Assembly (NCBI RefSeq): GCF_037126465.1 | Contig: NW_026999403.1 | Span: 682,001-746,000 of the forward strand | Source of the DNA: Ornithodoros turicata | Taxonomy: Eukaryota; Arthropoda; Arachnida; Ixodida; Argasidae | Length of the DNA: 64,000 nt | Direction of reading: 5' to 3' | Shown: one piece after another, positions 54,346-64,000 of the stretch | Position numbering within the stretch: position 1 is the first letter of the stretch | Layout: every line of letters begins with the position of its first letter | Notes under the pieces: model-generated | The model's database searches: none | What the model was told of the DNA's origin: nothing | The model's input: only the letters and a program-made list of their open reading frames with translations | Position numbers and translations under genes: made by a program

Positions 54346-55297
54346 TGGAAGCGAATAGATCGTAACAGATCGTGAGGCCAGCGTCGTCCCCGTCCTGTGT
54401 CGCATCTGTGGGAAGGTACTTGAATGTACCACGTGTCTCTCGTACCCCACAGATCCATCGTATGAAAGAACTTGTCCCCGAAATCCAATCAATGCCCTAC
54501 AAAATGCGAGCAAAATGGCGGATATTGTCAACAAAACCGAAACTATCGAACATATCCTAAGAGACAGTCGTCCACACAATGCGGTGCGGAAGAAATACTT
54601 TCATCTCTGCGGAAATGGCGCTTTAGATGATGTCCTCCATTCCAGAGGATCTTACGTACGTAATTCCCCTCTTTCGCGAAACGGGCAAAGACACTGGTTC
54701 TGCGTTTACTCACCCCTATACTATAGTGCACAAAAATACTTCCTAGTAATCTCGATATCGACCAATCTATATACTCGTCAACTTTTACCCCTCACTTATC
54801 CTTCACCCACACAGGAGTGAGGGGAACAATGGCAAGCCGTCGCCGCCGCCGTCGTCGAGCGCGCCTTCTTCAATCACTGTGACGTTGAGAGTGTTTGGCC
54901 GATGACGTCACCATTCCCTTCAATTACACGCAGTCTACTTTCTAAAAAAGAACATCCTTTCTCCATCTGGTCCCTATACAGGGAAGACGAAGTACTTCCA
55001 AGTGCCGATCGTTTAACGGAAAAAGGCTTACAATGGAACGCAGATAAAAACCAAAGAAGGGGCCACTATAGTTAGGCTGTTCTTGGATCCAGTCGGGATG
55101 TACGAACATCGATTTGGGCATCGTCGCAGGAATTAGAAGAAAGAAGGGGGGGAGGAGGTGAAGCGGTTCCGGAACGCACCAAATGGACGACAATCGATTG
55201 CTCCTACAGGGTAAAAAAAAAAAGAGAGAGAAAAGATAAGAACACTGCGCTATTCTTATTCAGGGATTTCACCGTAATCAAATCAAAATAAAAATAA
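54346..55297. other. No recognised gene
   Basis: No family or domain recognised. Confidence 0.4.
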
Positions 55298-55775
55298 AAA
55301 ATAAAAAATCAAATAAGAGAAAACCGTGAGCAATACGGCATGCAAATTGCAGCTAACGGATATGTGAAAGCAGTGGCTTGCACACACGGGAAGCAAGTAT
55401 GTGCGCACTAAATTCAGTTTTGTCAGTTCTAAGAAAGAAAGGCCAACAGTTTTAAACAAAGAGTGAAAGGAAGAGTCCTGGACCTGGTCAAATTTGAGGA
55501 AAAAGAAGAGGGATGATGATGATGATGGTAGAACAAAATAAAAAATCAAATAAGAGAAAACCGTGAACAATACGGCATGCAAATTGGAGCTAACGGATAT
55601 GTGAAAGCAGTGGCTTGTATATACACGGGAAGCAAGTATGTGCGCACTAAATTCAGTTTTGTCAGTTCTAAGAAAGAAAGGCCAACAGTTTTAAAGAAAG
55701 AGTGGACGTTACTGCTGGCCCTGGTCAAAGTGTGAGGAAGAAGAAGAGGGATGATGATGATGATGGTAGAATAGC
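55298..55775. repeat. Tandem duplication, about 237-bp unit
   Basis: Two copies run from AAAAAATCAAATAAGAGAAA through CGGCATGCAAATTG and AGCAAGTATGTGCGCACTAA to AGAGGGATGATGATGATGAT. They differ at several sites and one small indel. Microsatellite-like ends suggest duplicated retroelement tails. Confidence 0.9.
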
Positions 55776-56534
55776 AAAGACAGAGATGTAAGCCCGCGCT
55801 GTGAGGTGGACGCGTGTAGGAGATTTCAGTGGTTAGGGTTAAACATTATAATTTATAAATTGAACGAGCAAAAATATAGGGTTCAGTTTGAGGGAGAGGA
55901 TTATCTCTGCAGACTTTGGAATGTAATTTCTCTTCTTCTTATCAATGAGAATGTTCTGAACCGTAGAACTTTTGAAGCCTCACAACAACAAACAAAACTG
56001 CTGTAAAAAAACAACTGTAACAACTGTAACAACAAAACTGTTGTAGCAAAAGCTGCTGTCTGCCCGCAACCGCGGACGGCCAACACGATCCTCGCGTGTG
56101 GTTGGCTTCATCCCTATACTGAATCTTTTAGTTTCATTTTTCTACCGAGAGATTTTAGAGCATAATATTATACTTTTATTCGCCGTACGAAAATGACGTT
56201 AATCCTGCTGCCATAAGCGCGTAATTTTTCGAATCAGATTAGCGAGAATCGCGGTTGCTTCGTTGAGTTGTGCGTGATGTCAAGGCCTCGATCCAGGACA
56301 CAGCTCTTGCATGGGAAAGATACGAAAATGGTGGAAATTCTGAGGGGTGCCGGGACGCCTGTAGGACGCGGTGTAAAAACAACACAAAGGGAATTGGCGG
56401 CACATTTTGGGGATTGGGGATTTTGCTAAATGCGTTTATGGTGGTAGGTTTATAGCTTCCTCTCCCAATCTTCGGGCGCCTCTACTCGCTTCGGTGGTCT
56501 TATAACCTCTTATTCCTGCTGCCACTACAGTTAA
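55776..56534. other. No recognised gene
   Basis: ACAACTGTAACAACTGTAAC-type short repeats near 56010-56045. Confidence 0.4.
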
Positions 56535-57204
56535 AGGTACTGTAAAGCAGCAGGCAAACTGCTAATATTGGCAGCGGCATTTGAAAGCTTATGCCGAAAG
56601 AAACCCACACATTACAAATTTTATGTGCGACATAAAATTCTAAGTATTTTTTAATCACTTCTGAAGTTGCGGTGAAAAGGCGCGGTGCGACGCCTGGTGG
56701 GAAACAATCGCCAATTCGTCAAGCAACAGTGTTACATGTCCCCCAACCCTCTATCGGCTAAGTCCTAGGCTAAGTAGCCGGCTTCATGAGCTTTCTTCTA
56801 AAAGTTTGTTCAAAAGAGGTAATTCCTGACAAATATTTTCTCAAGAGTGCAATAACATGGGTACATCGTTGAAATGAGTAACAAACTGCCAGCAAAATCA
56901 CCACGAAAGGCACCTACGCAAAAATGCACCACGTCCGGCAAGCCGGTGTGGTGATGGTAGCGGTTCACAGATGTCGCTGTACGCTCCATTGTTATTGGCA
57001 TGTTTATGTCCGCCGCCCTACATGGGGGGAACTGCGGAGTTCGTGTCGGGTCTTAGACACAGAGCTGCCCGTAACATTGGAACTTGATTTTCTAAAAAAA
57101 CTAAAAACAAAACAAACAAAATTTATGGCGTTTGTGTACTGAGCACCCAGCCTGTCCAATGAGCCAGCAATATAAAATTCTATGCCTGCTGCTTTACAGT
57201 ACCT
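56535..57204. mobile_element. TTAA-flanked MITE with 22-bp perfect inverted ends
   Basis: TTAA at 56531-56534 and 57205-57208. Left end AGGTACTGTAAAGCAGCAGG (plus CA), right end its exact reverse complement. Kolobok or piggyBac-type by target site; no transposase. Confidence 0.93.
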
Positions 57205-57498
57205 TTAATATATGAAGACTCTAGAGAATGTACTTGGCACGCCGTCAATGGTACTCTCCTAATCCCCGAGCGTGACCGCCCGGGCGCAGCCAACCGTTGG
57301 TCATGGACAGTGTTGCTGGACGAATTCCTGCTCCCTAACTACAGTGGAGCTGCTCCGTTTGTTGCCAACCCTGCGCAGTCACATGGGATCAAAACAAACG
57401 GGGAAACGGGCCGACGGAGGGAACGCCGTCCAGTGAAGGAAGTGAGGCAAGCCGTGTAAGTGCGTTGAGTACGTACGAACCTTTGGGAAGCGTGCAGA
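57205..57498. other. No recognised gene
   Basis: Nothing identifiable. Confidence 0.4.
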
Positions 57499-57639
57499 CC
57501 CAAGCAGCACAATGTACTGAAAGTCGAGTGCAATAGGGGTGGAATGGCCTTGAACAGACCAGTGAAACAAGGAACTTTGATAACACACATGCCGTCCACC
57601 CCTATTGCACTCGACTTTTAGTACATTGAGCTGCTTGGG
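57499..57639. mobile_element. 141-bp hairpin MITE, CCCAAGCAGC ends
   Basis: Left arm CCCAAGCAGCACAATGTACT, GAAAGTCGAGTGCAATAGGG pairs with the right arm almost perfectly over about 45 bp (end ATTGAGCTGCTTGGG). Outer 11 bp are shared with 58132-58371. Confidence 0.9.
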
Positions 57640-57756
57640 CGAGTTGAGTAGTGCTCGGTGTCAAGAGATGAACGTTGTCATATCAACCGTGAATCATATG
57701 GGAGATTACCTACGACACACCGCCAGCGCTTTGCTTTCCACCGATGGTAGCGGCCC

Positions 57757-57795
57757 CCGGCTTTTCACCGGCTTTTCACCGGCATTTCACCGACA
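57757..57795. repeat. 11-bp tandem repeat
   Basis: Three and a half copies of CCGGCTTTTCA. Confidence 0.8.
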
Positions 57796-58131
57796 GGATG
57801 AACGTGTTAACCGCCTATGATGCGTTTAAGTGGCGTTTGTACGCTTTGCCAGCGCAATCAATAAATCGTTTCCCATCGTAAAGGATGCAGGCACGTATTT
57901 CCGAAGACAACAGTAATCCAACGATGAATACACGCACTTAAATCCTCTACACACAGTCTTCTTCATGCTGCCCTGCGAACCAGCGGGAACCGGAAATGGC
58001 AAAAACGAAACCGCCGGACATTCCATGCTCTCGTCTGCCGAGTTTCGTGATAGTAAAGTGATGAACGAACGACAGCACGCAAGCGAGTGATGTAGTGGGA
58101 AAATATTCACAGCTTATTTGTTTTACAAATA

Positions 58132-58371
58132 CCAAGCAGCACGCCAATATTGGTCCAATATTGGACCCATATGGGTTGCCAAGATTGCCAATATTGGCCC
58201 AATGTGGGCTGCCAATATTGGACCAATATGGGGAGTGCAACCAGGCTCCATATGGGGCCCATATTGCACATTTTCAGCCAATATGGGGAAAATCTTGGCG
58301 AAACGGGTCCCATATTGGACCCGTATCGCCAATGACCAGCCAATATGGGTCCAATATTGTGTGCTGCTTGG
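58132..58371. mobile_element. 240-bp element packed with CCAATATTGG-type palindromic decamers
   Basis: Ends CCAAGCAGCACGCCAATATT and CCAATATTGTGTGCTGCTTG form inverted repeats. Exact CCAATATTGG lies at 58144, 58155, 58188 and 58212, with many variants (CCAATATGGG, CCCATATGGG, CCCATATTGG), often spaced 11 bp. Because the decamer is self-complementary, both strands stay open in several frames, giving spurious NIGPIL-type frames. Confidence 0.88.
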
Positions 58372-58792
58372 GGGTATGGGATACTCAACTGCAAAAACTA
58401 CATCTATGCTGCGCTTCTACCATTTTTATGAGAAATCTGTAAAGCATAAAAAAAAAAAAGAGAAAGAAAATACACTGTTCTTGTGCAATGAATTAAAAGG
58501 CTGTTTCCTACTTGTCCAAAAAAACACACTCTTCAGAGGACATGAAGTGTATCACGAAAAAAGAAACACACGCAGCCATGTACTACGCAATGGAACTTTA
58601 ACCGAGAGCCCACCACTAAGCCTTTTCATATAGCGGAGCTATTAAATCTCCTCTCGAGGTCGTTTATCACGGAAGCACATTATTTCCAGCTGTCACCCGC
58701 AGTCGGGAAGACACAAACACCAGATCCCTTCCCCAACTCCCGTCACAGATTCCTGGTTTTTCTTCCAGTTTTACTTCTCCTGACCAATAGGC

Positions 58793-58880
58793 CTCTCCCT
58801 TTTTTGTAAACAAATGACGTCATAGAGTTCGACAGCGCCACCAATTTGGTAGAGGTGAACTATACGCTGGAAGCTAGATA
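58793..58880. repeat. Direct repeat copy 1 with forkhead-CRE module
   Basis: AATAGGCCTCTCCC, then TTGTAAACAAATGACGTCAT and AGCGCCACCAATTTGGTAGA. The ATGACGTCAT palindrome is at 58814-58823. Confidence 0.85.
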
Positions 58881-58889
58881 GTATGTAAC

Positions 58890-59000
58890 GACCAGATGTC
58901 TAATTACCTGGAAGCTCATTAATTAATATTTTAATTAGGGAATTTTGGGGCAAAAGCGAGATAGCAGACTGGGAGACTGACCTGGTTGCAAAACTTCACG
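58890..59000. repeat. Dispersed repeat, second copy of 42880-43110
   Basis: See the copy at 42880; shared AATTTTGGGGCAAAAGCGAG-like and ATTAATTAA blocks. Confidence 0.65.
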
Positions 59001-59130
59001 TTTAAAAAATACTGAAACACACTCGTGCGTTAAGATATACATCCACCAATTTTGATATGCAGATGAGCCAAAACTGAAAAAGCGCGCCTGAGGAGCGCAT
59101 CACCCTCACCGACGGAGGCTTATCTGCAAT

Positions 59131-59222
59131 AGACCTCTCCTTGTTTGTAAACAAATGACGTCATAGTATTTGACAGCGCCACCAATTTGGTAGAGTTGAA
59201 CTACGCTCGAAGCTAGAAGCGA
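59131..59222. repeat. Direct repeat copy 2 with forkhead-CRE module
   Basis: AATAGACCTCTCC, then TTGTAAACAAATGACGTCAT and GCGCCACCAATTTGGTAGAG. ATGACGTCAT at 59155-59164. AGAGGTCTATTA at 63601 is an inverted partial match. Confidence 0.85.
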
Positions 59223-60546
59223 ACAAGCTCGCGCCCGAAAGCCAGGGTCCTGATGGGATTATACAATGGACCCTGAGAGGGACGCGACCTTCGGTCCTAC
59301 TTTTCTTTCAGAAATAGGCAGCGAACAAGTGCCCGTTTGTAGAACCCAGCCCTCCCCTTCCGATTTGTTTCCGTTTCCCCTTATGAAAATGATTTTCTAG
59401 TTTCTATTCAGGACCTGTAGAGAATCTATCTGTCGTGTCTAGTGTCAATCTTGTGCATAGATAGAAGCTGTATAGGGTTTTTAACTGGTAAAACTCTATA
59501 CAGTTTCTAAACAGGATTCAGACTCTAGAATGTATACATTTCCTATACAGTCTCTATAGAGCCAATATTAGCTGCCCCGAAAGATCTTATTTACGGACAT
59601 GTGTTACTTGTTTTTTTTTTTTTGCTGTACATTTGAAGAACAACTAATACATGTGATATGTGCATGTATGAACATGGATACAAATGCTCACAGCAATATT
59701 GTGACTTATCACCTCAGGCAACGTGAACATTTACCGTTTAGTACTTTTAAAGTTGCACTTGACGAACTGCTGCTTCTACACTGTCAGAGGAAAAGGTATA
59801 AAAAGCGTATGTATAAAAAAAGGTAAACCAGGGCGGAAGTACAATTTTTGTACCTATTTCAACTGTCTATACCATCGTTTAAACCAAGTAACTCACTGAT
59901 CGCAGTACCTAATCTTATAGTACGAAGCTGGCTCCATGCATGCGCAACGTGCAGCACCACATTAATTCGGTGTGGAGATTGTGCTGGGTTAGTTCGAGTA
60001 ATTTGAGTAATAAACAGAGTCCTTAATGCAGTAATATATTAACCAGTTGGAGGAAATATTTTTCAGTGACTTTTATTCGCTACCGAAATAACAATCTATG
60101 CGTGCTCTCCTCACCCGTGTGGTTGCATCTCGAGCTAGGACGGCTCCACATGTGGCCTAGCCATTTCGTTACGTGCCCTGATTGTTATGGTACCCTTACT
60201 GGCCTTGCTTTGAATGTTTGCTCTGGTCTCCCTTCAAATCCGCGTATTGATCTTTCGCCTTTTGGCTAGGATCTTTCGCGGTGGAGGGAGGCGAAAGGGA
60301 GCCGGTCCTTCATATTTGGAGAAGGGCCCCTTGATAACGCGGTCCGCCCCTGGGTGGGCCGTGTCTTTGAACGCGCGGCCGATAACAAGGTCGTCGGGGC
60401 AGTACCGCTTGCGGTGCTGTTCCGGGAAGATCTTTTCTTAATCTTTGAATGTTTGTGAAAGCGGTTAGCTGGCGTATCTGTCGCGTAGCTATGGCTGTAT
60501 GTGTGTTTGTGTTTACTTCTGCTACTTGTATGTGTCTATTGGGTAC

Positions 60547-62869
60547 GCTCGGCCCAGGTGCACGCTGGGTAATAAAACCCTGTTAGAACACGTCACAGGC
60601 CGCCCAGGCTTTCGCCGCCCTCGAAACACTGTCGAGGAGGTACTGGCGAGTGATGGGTCAGTATTGACGGAGCCTGACTCTGTGCGGTCACTTTTTCGTG
60701 TCCACTTTTCCGCCCTGTACGAATTGGTGGTACCTCCTGATGCAGGACACCAGACTTTTTTGCCAGAGCCCAAAGACTTCGTTCTGAGCACAGCCAGGTT
60801 TACTGAGGATGAGTATACGGCAGCTGTTAAGGCTTTGCGAGCTGGTAGGTCTCCCGGCTCCGATGGTCTCCATGCTGAATTTTATAGGTGTTTCTGGGGG
60901 GCACTTCGACGCCCCCTGACCGAGTTATTTAACAGCTGCTTGGCTGCCGGCCTCCTCTGCCCTTCCATGAAGCAGAGTATAGTGTCTATGCTTTGCAAAG
61001 ATCCCACACGGAGTCGTGACCCTAATGCCTACCGTCCGGTATCTCTTCTAAATACAGATTACAAGATCATTTCTACCACAATTCTAACTCAGGTTTCTCC
61101 AATCCTGGGTTCTGTCATCCCTGCTTCACAGGCCTGCGCCGTCCCTGGGCGGTCCCTTGTGCTTCACACTCAGGCTTTGCGAGACGCGATTTATTGGGCT
61201 CATAGTCGCCACCAGTCGGCAACGCTGATTTCTTTTGACCAGAACAAAGCTTTTGACAGAGTGAACCACGAGTACATGTACCGGGTGTTGGGAGCTGTCG
61301 GTTTTGATCGTGCGGTGGTATCTTGGATAAGAGCTCTCTATGCTGAGGCCTTTGCCTGCATTGGAGTCAATGGGGGAATGTCTGATACCTTTTCCATCAA
61401 ATCGGGGGTGCGACAGGGTTGTCCCTTGTCTCCTGCTTTGTATGCCATGGTCTTTAGCCCGCTCTTGGAAGCTCTCGCAACCTCGCTTCGTACTCGCATG
61501 CTACAGCTGCCGGGTTAGCCCTGCCGTTGTTTGCATGTGCGGATGACTTATCCTTAATCCTTAGCAGTGAGGACGCAGTAGGTCAAGCGTTATCCATCCT
61601 GGATGCCTACGGTAATGCATCGAACGCGCGTATAAACAGGGATAAGAGTGCAGCGCTCTTTATCAATTTAGTCCCCTCCTGTGCGTCTCCATTCGGGATA
61701 CCTGTTAAAACTGAATTACGCATTCTGGGATACTATTTCAATAGTCGGGGAATCGCAGTATCATCGTGGATGCGCATTCACCAGCGTAGCATTCCTGTAC
61801 TCCGGGAATTGAAGGGTCTGGTCCTTCCACTTACTTGTAAGGCCCGGCTAGCGGCGTCGTGGTTCTTAAGCAAGTATTGGTACCATGGTACCATATCGCT
61901 TCCGCCACGTCAGATCTTTCTTACTGTGCCCCGGATTGCTTTTCAGTTCATATGGGGTAACAGTGTGGAATGGGTGTCGCGCGCGCGTCTGTACCAGTCG
62001 CGTGAGGTTGGTGGCTTGCGAGTGCCACATGTAAAAGTGAAGTGCCTTGCTTTAGGTATAAAGGCCATTTTTGATGCCCTGAGTGAGCCTAACCATCCTG
62101 CACACGACCTTTTGCACTACCTTCTTGGACCGGAGATTCGTTTCTTTTGTTCCTTTCAGGAGAACAGGCCGCGCTCAGAGTTTACAGCTCCCCACTTAAA
62201 CGAGTACGTGTCCGTCGCCTCCGCGAGAGCCACGTGGACGCTGATCTTTCTACATGGTCAGTGAGGCGGTTCTATGTGTCCCTGCTGGGCTTACTTCCGG
62301 CACCCACGGGTGCACCGGAGCTATCTGTTCCGCGTCAGATCGCGTGGCGCTACGCTACTGCAGGATGGTTGGACTCTCGTCGTGCAAGTTCGCAGTGGAG
62401 ACTTGCGCACGATGTCCTGCCGCTCAGGGATCGTTTGCATCGTTATGATCTCACCTCGCCTCGATGTCCTTTCCGTTCTAGCCATGAAACTGCGCAGCAC
62501 GCTTTTCATGAGTGTCTCGTTCCCGACGTTTTGTGGCACAGTGTTGAGGAGCTGTATGGGGTTCCACGGATTCGCTGGGGCACCATTGTTCAAACGCTCC
62601 TTCAACCCCCCGTTTCAATCCGGGATAGACGGCAGTTCATTCTCTTAGCCGTAGAGATAAATTACCAAGTGTGGATTGCGCGCTGCATAGCAGTACACGG
62701 CGGTCGCGCTCGGGGGCCGTCACACGTTCTAAGCCTCGTTCGAGCGGGTCTTCGCAGAGTTTTACAGAGGGAGAGAGCAGTCCTTGGTGCTATGGAGTTC
62801 GGAAGACGCTGGCTAACTTCGTCTGTGCTATTTGAAGAAACGCATGGAGGGTACGTTGTTCACTACTAA
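60547..62869 (+). pseudogene. L1/Tx1-like LINE ORF2: reverse transcriptase and C-terminal domain, two frameshifts
   Basis: The first segment reads FRRPRNTVEEVLASDGSVLT, then AGRSPGSDGLHAEFYRCFWG (pre-motif A), RPVSLLNTDYKIISTTIL, motif A SFDQNKAFDRVNHEYMY (about 61230-61282) and motif B GVRQGCPLSPALYAM (about 61405-61449). A frameshift near 61490-61500 leads to motif C, LFACADDLSLI at about 61527-61559, with both Asp retained. The thumb and connection continue (LRILGYYFNSRGIAVSSW, RVPHVKVKCLALGIKA). A second shift near 62215-62250 leads to VRRFYVSLLG, IAWRYATAGWLDSRRASSQW and a knuckle CPFRSSHETAQHAFHEC, in which the usual second Cys is absent. The stop is at 62867. The 'DQNKAFDRVNHEY' block is closest to L1/Tx1-type LINEs by recall. 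The endonuclease is missing, so the copy is 5' truncated and inactive. Confidence 0.88.
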
Positions 62870-63290
62870 GCGTTACTTTCCTTCGTGCGGTTATCCCGTA
62901 TACGCAATTCTCCGCAGTCTTGGTCTGTTGCATGGCGACGACAAGCACGAACAGCAATCCTTAACGTGACGTGATTTCACAAGCAGGAGTTGGCATTGCA
63001 CTAGTTCTAGTTTTAGTCCTAGCTTGTTGAGACAGTTATATGGGAGCCAGTCCTTGTGACTGGTCTTCCGACTCGATGCCAATACGCAGTCACAGGCTTG
63101 TGCGTGTGCAAGTGTTTCGCTCTTGCTTCTGTTTGTTTTACGTATTTCTTCGTTTTTTTTTTTTTCGGTTTGGAGTGGGATATGGCACGCAGTGGGTGGG
63201 ATGTGGCGGTAAAATAAATGGAAAGTTCCTGGCTTTTGAAATACAAAAGAAGATTATCGAGCTACTGCCATCGGCAAACAATGCGTAGTC
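62870..63290 (+). mobile_element. Probable LINE 3' UTR
   Basis: Non-coding stretch after the stop with a T run at 63151-63163 and an AATAAA at about 63213. The exact 3' end is not defined; no obvious tandem tail. Confidence 0.35.
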
Positions 63291-63896
63291 AACCAGTTGT
63301 CGAAGCTCTACCGAAAATTATTGTATACGACTTGTAATATTCTCTCCAATTCCTACCTAATATTGTTTCTATAAAATATCGTTTCCAGCTTCTATTCAAA
63401 TTTGCTATCCAGTTTGTATCTGTTTCTATCACCGGTTATTGAAAGGAACCACAATGAAGCCAGATAAATGCTGTATACACTCCCTATTCAGGATTAATGC
63501 TCTCATTCTATATTCTTGTTTACAAACTCTATACAATCTAGAAAACTTTTTTTCATAAGGGTCAGTCTGTCTACCAACGTCATGATGACGTTTCTCGGGC
63601 AGAGGTCTATTAGTGAAAGAAAGATGGCAAGTCATTCATCGGGCCCTTTTTATATTTAGGGTCCACTACGAAGACCTTCCGAGCCAACCCGCAAAGGAGC
63701 ATGTCTTCGTGATTTAATGGTTGAACATGATGATTTCTTTTTCTTTTTTTTCAATCTTAGGGTCGCTCGAAGGGATCGTTTAATGGGTCGCACCTTGCGT
63801 TAACTAAGTGTGCGTACCCGGTCTTTCGGGATGAAACTGACCGTTCGTGGTAAAGTCCGGACGGGACACTGTACGAAAGAAGAAAAACAAAATATA

Positions 63897-64000
63897 CAGT
63901 CGGACCTCGTTATATGAACCCTGGATATACGAATTCCCTCAACTTACGAACGGCTCCACAGGGAACCAAACTTTTTCCGTGTATTTTGACCTCGTTTTAC
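63897..64000. mobile_element. Pogo/Tigger-like element, inverted copy of 1332-1994, cut by the window end
   Basis: TA at 63895-63896, then CAGTCGGACCTCGTTATATG, CGAATTCCCTCAACTTACGA, CCACAGGGAACCAAACTTTT. This is the reverse complement of the right end of 1332-1994 with a few changes. Confidence 0.92.

Larger units (their letters stand above)
59378..63561. repeat. 4.2-kb inverted-repeat pair enclosing the LINE
   Basis: CCCTTATGAAAATGATTTTC then TAG at 59378-59400 is mirrored by CTAGAAAACTTTTTTTCATA then AGGG ending 63561. Inside each end, about 200 bp is rich in CTATACA/TGTATAG words. The arms are short and diverged inward. It may be one TIR element into which the LINE inserted, or two separate copies in opposite orientation. 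Confidence 0.5.

Noticed and set aside
58118..58633. 171-codon frame and several antisense frames with NIGPI repeats
   Set aside because: They arise from self-complementary CCAATATTGG decamers that keep stops out on both strands.

Overview
The window looks like repeat-dense nuclear DNA from an arthropod, probably an arachnid and most plausibly a tick. That placement is an inference from the style of the repeats (tRNA-like SINEs, LINE tails ending in short tandem repeats, many hAT, pogo-type and TTAA-type MITEs). No host gene marker supports it, and I recognise no rRNA gene, stand-alone tRNA gene, operon, CRISPR array or intact host protein gene. Nearly all identifiable sequence is transposable elements at different stages of decay, separated by AT-rich DNA with microsatellites. 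The coding signals I trust are all broken transposon genes.

Layout. 0-5 kb: a (TG)n tract, a CACTCTAAG-terminated MITE, a 663-bp pogo-type TA element and a LINE 3' end (RNase H tail plus Cys/His knuckle). 5-11 kb: a head-to-head SINE pair, a CACTCTAAG MITE carrying a nested SINE, and a long hAT-type element holding a second palindromic MITE and a CpG-rich promoter-like patch. 12-20 kb: many LINE 3' fragments, mostly minus strand, stacked end to end, then a LINE RNase H gene at 18.65-20 kb split by a SINE with a perfect 11-bp target duplication. 21.8-22.7 kb: five head-to-tail 175-bp pogo-type MITEs sharing single TA dinucleotides.

24-31 kb: SINEs, a CR1-like LINE tail and hAT-type elements. 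31-37 kb: a triple nest (pogo-type element containing both a CACTCTAAG MITE and a 177-bp MITE), a decayed minus-strand LINE with reverse transcriptase and RNase H remains, and a mariner transposase remnant. 38-48 kb: long perfect hairpins, two SINEs inserted at one target, twin hAT MITEs with perfect 8-bp target duplications, the intact reference copy of the nested pogo-type element, a Penelope-like inverted structure, and a hAT-type element with a 279-bp unit repeated three times. 48-59 kb: two TTAA-flanked MITEs, further TIR elements and two hairpin MITEs with shared termini, one packed with CCAATATTGG-type decamers. 59-64 kb: the largest coding relic, a plus-strand L1/Tx1-like LINE with reverse transcriptase motifs and two frameshifts, lying between inverted repeats. 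The last 104 bases are an inverted copy of the pogo-type element from 1.3 kb.

The elements act on one another by insertion. Because several families are present in interrupted and uninterrupted form, the window supplies its own empty sites, so target duplications and insertion order can be read directly. No new multi-gene system is visible. The most unusual signals are architectural: the tandem TA-sharing MITE array, the three-layer nest, SINEs sharing a core but not a tail, the decamer-packed hairpin element and the two perfect 23-29 bp hairpins.
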